Positions 40,105 to 50,960 of a stretch of DNA of 64,000 bases are shown here, in pieces; within the stretch, counting starts at the first letter, position 1; every line of letters begins with the position of its first letter. The notes beneath the pieces are model-generated. The model did no database searches. It saw nothing but the letters and a program-made list of their open reading frames with translations, and was not told the origin of the DNA. The position numbers and the translations under genes are program-made. Source of the DNA: Lingula anatina. Its lineage: Eukaryota; Brachiopoda; Lingulata; Lingulida; Lingulidae. The stretch lies in NCBI RefSeq assembly GCF_001039355.2, contig NW_019775902.1, positions 641,984 through 705,983 of the forward strand. The letters run 5' to 3'.

Positions 40105-40239
40105 TTAGGCCTACTTTTATCAGGGATATTGCTTGTCTGTATCGGTCACGATGTTATATTTATCAATTAAATGTATCTGAACAGTTGTTTACTGTCTATT
40201 TACTTTTACAGAGGACAAGACGTACTAGCAGAAATAAAG

Positions 40240-40273
40240 ATGGAAAACCCAAACGCACCACCCACTTATGACA
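40240..40273 (+). pseudogene. Truncated duplicate of the CD225 gene A first exon
   Basis: The ATG at 40240 and the next ten codons repeat the start of the gene at 40933, then stop at the N (40274). This belongs to the duplicated haplotype or contig end and is not a separate gene. Confidence 0.8.
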
Positions 40274-40624
40274 NTGCATAATGACCAATAGGAAAGTACG
40301 CCAAACTTGACAGGAGTGGTCATCGATTAGCGAGCAGGGCGTATAATAGGGCATTAAGGTTTCTATTAGGAATTCAGTATTAAGCACTGACCATGCAATC
40401 GCGCAGAAAATACGTGATTTGTGAACTTATGTGTACGTGTAACTGCATTGTTATCATAGGGAATATTGGCAATAGGGAAATCAATGATGAGAAAAAAACA
40501 ACGTTATATCACTGGCTTTAAAAAGTAAAACAAACGCTACTCCATTATACAAACATGAGCATATTACTTACAACGTTTCTTTAATTATTTTTTTTCATAT
40601 TATAAACCGTAAAGTTATTTTAGG

Positions 40625-40797
40625 CAGGGGAGGATTGAGGCCGTCTTCTGGGTCTTCCAAAAGACGGTCAGGGTTTTTTCATCTTCACATTGACGCGTAT
40701 CTAATTTTTTTTCTGTCGGAAGACGGTCAAAAAAGGAGGATGGATCAACAAAGATAATTTGGAAGATTGTCAGAAAATATCTCTGGATCTGCCCCTG
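40625..40797. mobile_element. Second (duplicated) copy of the TTAGG-flanked MITE
   Basis: Same element and same TTAGG flanks as the copy at 39932, carried in the second half of the 692-bp duplication. It differs by at least one base near the right end (ATCTGCCCCTG). It is not an independent insertion. Confidence 0.88.
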
Positions 40798-40932
40798 TTA
40801 GGCCTACTTTTATCAGGGATATTGCTTGTCTGTATCGGTCACGATGTTATATTTATCAATTAAATGTATCTGAACAGTTGTTTACTGTCTATTTACTTTT
40901 ACAGAGGACAAGACGTACTAGCAGAAATAAAG

Positions 40933-41885
40933 ATGGAAAACCCAAACGCACCACCCACTTATGACACCCAACCTGGATATGTTGGCGTTGGAGGGTAAAT
41001 TTTTACTTATTTATTTATTTATAAATCTGTTTTTTCTGTTCCCTTTAAAAGGATGGATAAAGACGCCGTTTGTTCGATTTCAGTTAATTTCTGGATGCTT
41101 GGAACTGTAACCAAAATGTAACAGCTGTCGAAAACACTCGACGATACAAACCTTGTCAATATAAAAATACCATTTTGATTGAAAACAAATAATATAATGC
41201 TTATACTGGTACACTGATCACGGCCAATTCATAACAAGATTTGATGTATATTTCCCCTTGTGTTAACAGGACCCAGCAGACGATGGTGATGACTGCCCCT
41301 GCAGGTGGTACTGTGATCATAAACCAGGCCGCTGAGTCTCGACCGTCCAGTTACCTGGGCTTCTCCATCTTTGTCATGTTGTGCTGCAACTTATTATTCG
41401 GAATCATTGCTCTTATTTTCTCGGGTAAGACACGTTGCCCATTTATTTATTTATTTATTTATTTATTTATTCTATTTTATTTATATTTGATGGTTTTTTA
41501 ATTAATTAATTTTTTACTTACGTAGTAAGAAATAGTACTACTATTATTACTGCTTCGCTGTTACTTATTGTAATAATGAAAATTTAAAGAACAATAAGGT
41601 AGGGGGAAGGGGGGATTCAATTATTGGTGAAATTTTTAAAAATTCTTGTTGCATGTGCATTCTTATTCAAAATTTTTCGGTTTTAGTACTAAATTGATAT
41701 GACGTTTTTTTTTTTTACTAGTTATGTCAAGCAGCGCTGCAGACGATAACGACTTCGCCTCGGCGAGGACCAAGGGCAAGGTCGCCCTCGGTCTGAACAT
41801 TACGGGCATGCTTGTGACTGTTCTCATTGTCGTCGTGGTCGTGGCTCTCGTTGTTTCCAACCCATTGCTGCTGTTGATGGGATGA
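40933..41885 (+). CDS. CD225/dispanin (IFITM-like) small membrane protein, gene A
   Basis: Three coding exons: 40933-40994, 41270-41424 and 41722-41885 (TGA 41883-41885), phases 2 then 1, giving 126 residues. An acceptor (TTTTACAG) ends at 40904, so exon 1 has a 5' leader spliced from upstream. The N-terminus is short, with APPTYD (a PPxY motif) and a Gly/Pro/Tyr stretch. A hydrophobic segment follows, YLGFSIFVMLCCNLLFGIIA at about residues 50-72, with a double Cys. A short polar loop ends ARTKGKVALGLN, then a second membrane segment at about 100-125. This hydrophobic/CC/loop/hydrophobic plan is the CD225 (Pfam PF04505) fold of IFITM, PRRT and dispanin proteins, which are membrane-inserted and palmitoylated at the Cys pair in known members. 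Its cellular role here is unknown. A truncated duplicate of its first exon lies at 40240-40273. Confidence 0.85.
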
Positions 41886-41943
41886 GCCCATTCAAACTTA
41901 CCGGGAAAAAAGAAAAAAGACAATATATTTAAAAAAGACTTTG

Positions 41944-42168
41944 ACCCCATTCCCATAGATTTTAGATCAACCTATCCCTGTGGGGAGTCTCACTAGATTA
42001 CTGTCAGCTTAGCCGGCTTAAGCGTCTGTCCCGCCTACTAAAAGCTGTAAGGGGGTAATTAACTATGGTGCGCGCTCGGCTGACTGCAATTTAGCGTGAA
42101 CCCCCATGGAGTTAGGTAGATCTAAATCTAAATCTCTGGAACGATCTAAATCTCTGGGAATGCACCCT
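41944..42168. mobile_element. Foldback MITE copy, ACCCCATTCCCATAGA family
   Basis: Begins ACCCCATTCCCATAGA 58 bases after the CD225 gene A stop and ends with a diverged inverse (TCTGGGAATGCACCC). Internal blocks (GGATC-like, GACTCTC/GAGTCTC, GACTGCA) correspond to the better-preserved copy at 63231. It probably lies within the CD225 gene A 3' UTR. Confidence 0.6.
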
Positions 42169-42227
42169 TTAAAAGCAGCTCAATGAGAAATTCACTGTGA
42201 TATTGGACAGCTGTGGAATTCGCTTCT

Positions 42228-42228
<1 letters not shown>

Positions 42229-42285
<57 letters not shown>
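42229..42285. repeat. Poly-T run
   Basis: About 57 uninterrupted T, the longest homopolymer of the window apart from Ns. It could be the reverse of a retroposed poly-A tail, but no retroelement body was recognised beside it. Confidence 0.9.
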
Positions 42286-42286
<1 letters not shown>

Positions 42287-42640
42287 TTGGAAAACAAGAG
42301 TAAGAGAAAAATGCATTTAAGGCAAAGTATTCAATATTGGCGAATTTACCTCTTCGGCTGGACCGTACTGTGATATCCATTCGCTCTGGAATTTACTGGC
42401 CAGTACAAAAGAAACTATCCAATCATAAGCATTGAATATACAGAACTACGGATTCCATTTCTGGCAATGTCAAATGATAACCCAATAGCCGGCGGAGCTT
42501 ACGTAACATTATCCATGAGATTCTGGCAGAAATTCTGAGCAACTGCTTTTACGAATAAAACACATCGTAAGAACGACATGGATAGTTGCAGCCTGGACCC
42601 CGGTGATATATATATATTTATATATATATACATATATATA

Positions 42641-43125
42641 GTTGGCTCAAAAGACGTATATTGAATCAAATAGGATTGATTAATGAACGCGTCTAATGTA
42701 ATAAGTATTTAATATTTGGCATTGGCGCAGCCGCTACATAGTTATTTCTAAAGTAAAGGTTCTTAATTAAAGTAACTGAAAAAGTCATGTTTATTTGAAG
42801 AGAGATTTTCGTCCAAGTTCGAATTCACAAAATTGTTTCATACTTCATTCTAAATAAATCACCGCCACCATATGTTTTTACATCGATATTTGTTGTTAGT
42901 GTTATTTGGATAGGAAGTCAGTATACCTATTGAACTATTCAAAGTTCTCTCCTTCTTTGTCTTTTTATTTTATTTTTTCAATTTGAAAAAAGTGTTAGGT
43001 AAAGAAAGTCAGTAACCCCTGTCTGAACGTATTGTTTTCTGGACTGAGGAAAGTCAGAGCGTTCAAAGACGCGTCGTCGTTTAGAGTTAAGGGCTGTGTT
43101 CGAAGAATTACATGCGTAATTTCAC
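42641..43125. repeat. Empty-site version of the Tc1 insertion locus
   Basis: This 485-bp segment, beginning GTTGGCTCAAAAGACG and ending at the N at 43126, is repeated at 43179-45057. Here the sequence CTACATA-GTTATTT is uninterrupted. A TA run precedes both versions. Confidence 0.92.
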
Positions 43126-43126
43126 N

Positions 43127-43181
<55 letters not shown>

Positions 43182-43278
43182 GGCTCAAAAGACGTATATT
43201 GAATCAAATAGGATTGATTAATGAACGCGTCTAATGTAATAAGTATTTAATATTTGGCATTGGCGCAGCCGCTACATA

Positions 43279-44664
43279 CACACACTGGACAAAAGAAGTG
43301 TCACCCCTACTGACCCAATACTATGGGGGAGATAAATGGCTGTGGAATGATATGCTCCTAGTATCATTTTATTAACATCAAATTTCACAAAAAATCACAA
43401 AATGAGAACAAAATATACATTCTACCAAAATATGCAGTTTCAAGTCCAAAATTAGTACTTAGTGGCATAGCCACGTGACCTAATAATAGGTGCCAGTCCT
43501 CGAAGCAAGGTTTCATATAATTGTCTGATGCGTTCAGGGCTTATGCTGGCCCAAGCATGAAACACTGAATATAACAGAGTTTCTCTGCTGGTTAGACGGG
43601 CATTTGTCAAAAGTTTTGACATATCATTCCACACATTTTCTATTATGTTTGCATCCGGACTCTGGGCAGGCCACATCTCCCTGCGAATGTCCTGTTGGTC
43701 AAACCAATCATCAACTGCTCTGGGCCTGTGACAAGGAGCATTGTCATCTTGGTGAAAAAATGGATAATTCCTGTCACCAAACATGTTAGTAATAGATGGT
43801 AGCAAGCCTGACTCCAAAACATCGATATATTTCTAGTGATTCATGTTTCTATTAACCACTATCAATGCGCCCAAGCCATGGATGCTGATGCAGCCCCACA
43901 CCATGATGAATATGCTGCTCCGGGTTCGAAAATTCAGTGCATGTGGTTCAAATGCTTTACCAGCAGTTTGCCAGCATAGTACCCGTCTGTCATCAGAGGT
44001 CAGACCAAAGCGACACTCATCAGAAAAAATATATAGGACCAATTGTCATGAACTGTCCAGTTCCAGATCCTGTTGACCCTAGTTTACTCTACGTTGCCTG
44101 TTTTGTAACGATATAAGAGGTTTCAGTCTTGCTACCCTGCTGTACACTCTCTGAGCATGTAACCGACGCCTAGCAATTTTCACAGACACATTCTTATGTG
44201 TGAAATTGTTCCACTGTGTTGTCAACTGACAAGCAGTGTCGAACTTTGACAACCTAGACATCAAAATCAGTCGTCGGTCTTCACGGCCAGTATTTTTTCT
44301 TGGACGACCAATCAGAGGCAATTTGTATCTTGATCCAGTGTTTTTATACCGAGACCAGACCCTCTGCACGGTTCTGACTGAACAATTCAATTGTATCGCT
44401 ATTCTGACATTGCTTATATTCCGCCTCTTCAGGTTAATAACTTGCACCTATAACCGTTAGATAATTGCCTGTATCTTGTCATATTGGAGGAAGACAGGAA
44501 TAACATTTGCTGTACATGTACAAGACCAGCAATACAATTCCATGGTATAGCGGTTTTATACTCATTAGTCACATTATAAGTAGACCAAGCATTATAAGTA
44601 CCCAAGATCTGCCTACTTTTATTACTCTGAGTTAGGGGGTGACACTTCTTTTGTCCAGTGTGTG
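43279..44664 (-). mobile_element. Tc1-like DNA transposon, 1386 bp
   Basis: The terminal inverted repeats are about 29 bp and perfect; both start CACACACTGGACAAAAGAAG. The element is flanked by the TA duplication (43277-43278 and 44665-44666) typical of Tc1/mariner insertion. The matching empty site at 42641-43125 confirms both boundaries. It carries one decayed transposase on the minus strand. Intact ends suggest it could still be moved by a transposase supplied in trans. Confidence 0.95.
43452..44447 (-). pseudogene. Tc1-family (DD34E) transposase with three in-frame stops
   Basis: A single minus-strand frame is interrupted by stops at 44079-44081, 44046-44048 and 43833-43835, with no frameshift needed. 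The N-terminal part has helix-turn-helix features (NVRIAIQLNCSVRTVQRVW) and a GRPRK AT-hook-like motif. The catalytic part keeps all three acidic residues: the first in FSDECRF, the second in HQDDNAPCH and the third in SPDANIIENVW. Thirty-four residues separate the last two, the DD34E signature of Tc1. It ends at a natural-looking stop near 43452. The first codon is uncertain; a GTG at 44447 opens the frame and no ATG is evident. As it stands no full enzyme can be made. Confidence 0.92.
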
Positions 44665-45057
44665 TAGTTATTTCTAAAGTAAAGGTTCTTAATTAAAGTA
44701 ACTGAAAAAGTCATGTTTATTTGAAGAGAGATTTTCGTCCAAGTTCGAATTCACAAAATTGTTTCATACTTCATTCTAAATAAATCACCGCCACCATATG
44801 TTTTTACATCGATATTTGTTGTTAGTGTTATTTGGATAGGAAGTCAGTATACATGTAGCTATTGAACTATTCAAAGTTCTCTCCTTCTTTGTCTTTTTAT
44901 TTTATTTTTTCAATTTGAAAAACGTGTTAGGTAAAGAAAGTCAGTAACCCCTGTCTGAACGTATTGTTTTCTGGACTGAGGAAAGTCAGAGCGTTCAAAG
45001 ACGCGTCGTCGTTTAGAGTTAAGGGCTGTGTTCGAAGAATTACATGCGTAATTTCAC

Positions 45058-45232
45058 ATAACATTGTGGCTAATTGTATTTATCACAATTTTGGCAAAAG
45101 CAATGCACTGCCCGGCTGAGTAAAATTATTTACATTACATTTCAAACAAGCGATCGTGTATAGATGTGCATATTAACGTGGGCATTTTATATTTTAACGT
45201 AAATATGATCAATTAAAATGTTTTTCCATGTT

Positions 45233-45272
<40 letters not shown>

Positions 45273-47342
45273 GCATATTCTGTATAATAGAACAACTGTG
45301 GACGGTTTTCGATTACATTTCTATCACTGAATTTCTTTGGAATAAATGTGTGCTAAACGATTACGGTGTAATTATCGTTGTGGGAGCATTGCATTAATGT
45401 GTCGAGAAAAAAATCAATTTGAGACTGAGAGAGAGAGAGAAAGAAAGTTTAAGATAAGGAGAAGTAAAAAAGGTAAAAAGCGAAAAAAATAGGGCGTGAT
45501 ACCACATATATATGTGCAGCTATTAATACGCGTCTCTCACTCTCTCTCTCTGTGGTAACATCTTAGAAGTATTGATTCGCCATTTTTGTTAACCTAAGAT
45601 CAATACCAGGTCTACTGTGCCTCGGCCGCTTTACATAGCCACTGGGTCCTCAGTGAATAGTTCTCTTTTTGAAAGATAAAATTTGCTTTTGATTCACAAA
45701 TTTCGCCCTTTAAATAGACTCGTGTTCACGGTGAACACGCTATTCTTGCCCGTTGTAGCATGGACAATAACAATGCGTGCACTTTTTAGTCTTATTTACC
45801 TTTCTATTGTCTGTTGCCATGGGGACTTCATAAACTAAACCAAAGAAACGGGACGGACCTAATTCTTTCACCTGAAGGTTGACGTTTGTTTTGAAGCGCA
45901 GGGAAGGGAGAAGCATATTTGAACTGAAAACTGTAAGTTTTTTCTAAGAATCTGTTGATCTGAAATACACCCATCCTAAAGCAAAGGATGTATATAAGAA
46001 AATGGGCACTTCTTTGGAATATTTTGCGGGCTGCGTATTCAAATTCATGAGATTTTTGGGTGTGAGGCATAAATAACTGTGGGACCTACTGGCGGACGGT
46101 AAGTTACCCCTTTTTGTCTTTTTCATCTGGACAAATTTAGTATCCGACTTGACAAAGGAAGAATTCTTCTTCTTGGTGGAAGGTAGGTTTAAATATATTG
46201 TTACGGAGCGCTATTTAATAGACCGTTTAATGGCCAGATTGAAAACCTTGATCGTCTGGAATAACAATATTTAAGGACAGAGCGAAATGACCTTAAAAAA
46301 GAAAAAAAGTACTTTTTCTCTTATAAGGCGTGATAGTCATGTTTATCACATATAGTCTTATGATCATAAAATGAGCAGATGTATTTAATATTTCACTGAA
46401 AGGATAAACACTGATATGTAGTCGAACTCATAAGGTCACCGTCAAAGAATGGCTGGTAGAATTATGCCATCTACACTGAATTCTGATGCAGCCATGGTAA
46501 TGTTTTGCTTTAATTTCCTCATACTATGTTTATTCATAAATGGATAACAAACACCGTATTGTGTATTGGTATTTGAGGGTTCTCTGATTATTAGGATGCA
46601 CTTAAGGGTGAGTTTTTTCAGCCATGGTTGCGGGTCACGTGAGCATCAACTGCACATATATTGATCGTGCAACACTGTCGCAGCCTCTGGTAATCATTAA
46701 TGATAAAAAGAAATTTGTCAAGGATAAGGCTTAATTGACCAGAGAGCCAAGAGCCTGTGATGTTAGTTGTGGTACAAATCTGGCGTTAGCGACGTATTTT
46801 CTGCCTTTTTGATGAGGCACAACAAGCAGCGGTCAGGACCTAAGCAGAGGTCTCCCGAAAGAATGAAGGGACAAGATGGTTTTATAAATAATTTTCATTC
46901 AGCGTTTTTTTTCGCGTCTCGTATTTTTCATATCCATAAACATCTTGAATTTACTTTTTGCTGTGTGACTACAGATTACTCTTACTCCGACTACAGAAAG
47001 TATAGGACCTCAAAGATGAAGCTTAACATTTCAATTATTTTTTGTGCGTCTGACTTTCAAATTTGAGGTCATGTATCAACAGACGTATTACAAAAGCCAT
47101 TCGGCCACATTTCCTCCATCTAAAGGAAATTCCCATTTCAGTAGGCCTACAAACTAATGAAAATATTGATAAATATAATTTTTAACGAAACTCCTTCAAC
47201 AAAAATACATGTACATGTACATTAGTGTGGCATATTTGACTAGTGAAATAATTACTTAATCAAATCATTAATTAGTAATTACTTTTGAGTAAAGAAGACA
47301 ATGTAATAAAGGAAACTGTTTCTTGTCAGCTTCAGCAAAGAG
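45058..47342. other. Non-coding interval upstream of CD225 gene B
   Basis: It contains a (TG)n microsatellite (45237-45269) and short GA and TC runs. Two good donor-like sites (GTAAGT near 46099, GTAGGT near 46185) could end 5' leader exons of the CD225 gene starting at 47351. No coding exon is recognised. Confidence 0.45.
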
Positions 47343-47350
47343 ACGTCACA

Positions 47351-47510
47351 ATGGGAGACCCAAACGACCCCGGAAAGTCGTACCCTCCTCCAACCTACGA
47401 CCAAGCTCCCGGCCAACCGGATTACGGACAACAGCCGGGTTACGGACAACAGCCGGGTTATGGACAACAGCCGGGTTATGGACAACAGCCGGGTTATGGA
47501 CAACAACCGC
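47351..47510 (+). CDS. CD225 gene B, first coding exon (truncated at N)
   Basis: ATG 47351 follows an acceptor-like TTGTCAG. The frame encodes MGDPNDPGKSYPPPTYDQAP and then five tandem YGQQPG units (GYGQQP), and breaks at the N at 47511. The PPPTYD block aligns with APPTYD of gene A, so this is the proline-rich cytosolic N-terminus of a second CD225 protein, including a PPxY (PPTY) motif of the type that binds WW domains. The exon's 3' end and donor are missing. Its partner exons lie at 56012 and 56743. The YGQQPG repeat could vary in number between alleles and may have caused the assembly break. Confidence 0.8.
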
Positions 47511-47511
47511 N

Positions 47512-47787
47512 TATATGATTATGTCTACTAAAATTCCATTATAACAACTTATGTCTTATCACTACCAATTATTTTTTCAAATTCAAACAAGGAAATAACT
47601 ACATCACCCCTCCTCTCTCTTTCTCTGTATGTGTTTGTGTTGAACGTGTAGGGCCAACCATGGATTCAGCTCTCTGAACGACACCTTGTCATAATGCAAC
47701 TTTGTTCCCTATATACATGTATAACATTAAAAAATAACCCAGTATAAGCAAATGATTTTATGCTCTGAATTAACGCTTTAATTTCAG
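47512..47787. other. Start of inserted contig, upstream of the SEA/LDLa gene
   Basis: No coding sequence is recognised. An acceptor (ATTTCAG) ends at 47787, so the first coding exon of the next gene is preceded by an intron whose upstream exon is not in this contig piece. Confidence 0.5.
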
Positions 47788-49037
47788 AACCAGCTATCGT
47801 TCTATATCCCTGCGATGGATCAGCAGACGACATCAGACTCGAACCATGCATACGACAACGCTGCCTACGTCAGCATGAACGACGGCGCCATTCAGAATGG
47901 CCTCAATCCCAAGAATATAGAAATAAAAATTGAACCAAATATTAATGGATCAGATATTAAAAGCAAGACGAGCACGCCATCCCCACAGTCGTCTGCGACC
48001 GAAAGCAGCAGCCATTCTTCAGAAAAGAAAAACTCAGCCCGCTTTTCTGTTTTTGTGGTTTGTTCTGTATTAGCGACTATCGTGCTTGGGGCGGCCATAT
48101 TTGTATCGATATATTTTGCAAGTAAGTCTTATTTTCATTGTTCACTTTTAAGCACTAAATAAAAGAAACTTGAAATGGGTTTACAGGATTTTTGTTCGAG
48201 AAGTGCCAGTAATGTACAATAAGTGTGTTTACTTTCTAGGAAAGTTACAAAGGATTAACAGTTAAAATTTCATGTAGATTTGTAGCCACGTTGAGAGAAG
48301 GTGATTTCATTTCAAGGGCCTACCGCATTGATATCTTGGGACGGTGATATTTGTATCGATATATTTTGATTTTCAATGGATGATTGACTTTTAAAATTTA
48401 GTGTTTATTTGTCATTTATAAATTTTCAGCATCCGATCCAGCTCAAAATACAAACGAAGGTAAAACATTTTAAATATCATTATTGCTTTAACAAGATAAC
48501 GGTTTTCAAATTTATAAAACAGATTTTTAATAGTGATTCCCTCCAAACATGCTTTCATTTTCAATTCACATCAATTTCTTTTCTGTTCACATCTGTTTCT
48601 TTTCAAGAGATCTTTCAAACTATTAATTTTTCTATTTTAAAATTAAAAAATCAAGCAAAATCTCATGTAATTAACTCTGACATTTCCCATTCTTGCTAAA
48701 CGTGAAAACAATTTTTAAAAAAATTCTTGACTCTTAAGAAAATTATATTCACACTTGATTACTTTCTAGGCTTTTCAGTGAATTGACTTTGCATCTTTTA
48801 TTTCCATCATTTATTGTACAGTTTAAAAACAACTTGTGAATACGTGAAATAAGTAGTAGGGGATAATTTAACGCCATAGACAAAAAAAGTACACATATCG
48901 TGATACTTTTTAATTTTTTCCAGCGGCACAAAAGACAGTTGTGGGAGAGTTGACAATATCAAACTGGAATTACTCCCCAGATTTACAAGATCCAGCATCG
49001 AAAGAATATAAAAACCTGGCATACGTTTTCTGTACAG

Positions 49038-49109
<72 letters not shown>

Positions 49110-50380
49110 TCCATTTTGACTTCCCTAACTAGTATTAGACACAAAAAACCTAGACTTGTTGCGATTTTATTTATTTATTAGGTAATATAAGGGAAGTACA
49201 AAATAATCTTCTTAATATATCTTAAATATTATGTTGAATAACGCTCAGAAAGAATAGATCGTCAATTGTGTTTAAATTAAATCGTCTTATGAAACTTAAA
49301 TAGAGGATACAGTTTCAGTTTATTTAGCGTGCAACTCCAGGTAAATGTAAGAGTCTACCGTTTCACTTCAGATAGATGCTGTGTACAAACGTTCCAGGTT
49401 TGCTCACCTGTACGCGGGCTGTCAGGTGACGCAATTTAGGTAATGCTCACTTGAAAAAAAAACTGTTATTTTGTTCTTTGCAATTTCACATTTTCCCTTT
49501 ACTAAGCTTTTTTTTGCCATGGTAAAATCTTAAGGGCTTTTTGGCATAAAATGCATTGAGAGGCGATTTCTTAGTAGGTTAAACGACTAATACCTTTGTA
49601 GGACTAGCGCAACCATGAACTGTGAAGCAAAATTCAAATATTTAATCTTGGCAGTTACCGCCGGGCAAGTTTTGGTCATGGTCTTGTACATTTGCACTTT
49701 AATATTTTAGAGCTGGTAGTGTCCGTGTTACATACAAAATTGGCTTCAAGACAAACAGCGACGAGATGGTAGGGAAGGCGGTGGAAACCCTTAATAACGC
49801 AGTGAGGGAAGAAGGAGACGCCTTCACTGGGTGGAAAATTGATATCAGCAAAGTAAAATTTTCAGGTACCGGTATGATCTATGTACTAAACAAGAGGGGA
49901 TTTTCAAAAAGATAAAAAAATATAAGAACTGGTTTCTTTTGCAAAAAGCTTATATAGAATTTAAACATGTCTCGAAAATAAATCGCACATTACTATTGTA
50001 TCAGTCCAAAATTATTTTGATTTTAATTTATGTAATACTCCGGTTCTAGTTGCATTATTGACAGCAGCCACTTCTACTCCTGCGACGCCAACCCTGTCCG
50101 TTACAACAAGTCTCAAAGAGAAAAATGTCACCAGCACAACGGGTACCACATCCTTCGTCACAACAGGTGACACCTATTCTACCGTGACGAAAATAGTCTC
50201 AACTTCTACGCCAACTTCAACAGTTAAGACGACTACCGCCTCCTTGCTTCGTTCAACTGTTATGACGCACAGTCCGGTCACTACCGTCAACACGAGCACT
50301 CCTGGCACGAGCAGCACGGCGATACCAACGACCCCCTACCGTATGTGTTCTGTTACTACTACTACTACTACTACTACTAC

Positions 50381-50426
<46 letters not shown>

Positions 50427-50900
50427 ACTGTGTCTGTAGCTGTAATTTTTTTCCTCAGGTAGTTCTTCGTTTGATTCTTTATTTTTATACATAGCAGTAA
50501 TATATCCGATGACATATACATGTATTTAAATGATATATTGCTACTACATACATGTATATTACTGCGTAAATAAGAGAAGACTCTCGTTGTGAATCATCGT
50601 CAGAGACACTTCTTACCCATGATGTGTAGTATGTATAACGTGAGCTGCTGTAAAATGTGTGACGTCTTTTAGAATACACTGTAGGCTCTTTAACCTGTTT
50701 GATCCTATAAGAACTGCTCTATCCTATTTGATCCTGTGAGAATATCTCTATTCTGTTTGATCCCGTTTCAGCCTGTGGTGCCTTCCAGTGGGCGTGCCTG
50801 GACGGTAGTGCCTGTGTGTGGGAGAGCTGGCTGTGTGACAGGGAGGACGACTGCAGTGACGGCTCCGATGAAATGCAAAACTGCGGTAAGGCCAAGCACG

Positions 50901-50960
<60 letters not shown>

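Larger units (their letters stand above)
39581..40966. repeat. Near-identical 692-bp duplication across an N (likely allelic)
   Basis: 39581-40273 (693 bp) and 40275-40966 (692 bp) are the same sequence with a few substitutions, joined by one N at 40274. Each carries a copy of the CAGGGG MITE and the acceptor plus start codon of the CD225 first coding exon; the first copy stops 11 codons in. Two haplotypes or overlapping contig ends placed in series is the simplest reading. Confidence 0.88.
43179..45057. repeat. Filled-site version of the same locus
   Basis: It repeats 42641-43125 but contains the Tc1-like element after CTACATA and a 6-bp indel (ATGTAG) downstream. Length accounting is exact: 1879 bp minus 1386 bp (element), 2 bp (duplicated TA) and 6 bp equals 485 bp. 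Confidence 0.92.

Noticed and set aside
50253-50521. Minus-strand frames with poly-Asn, poly-Ile and poly-Ser
   Set aside because: Readings of the (TAC)n(TAT)n microsatellite beside the mucin-like exon.
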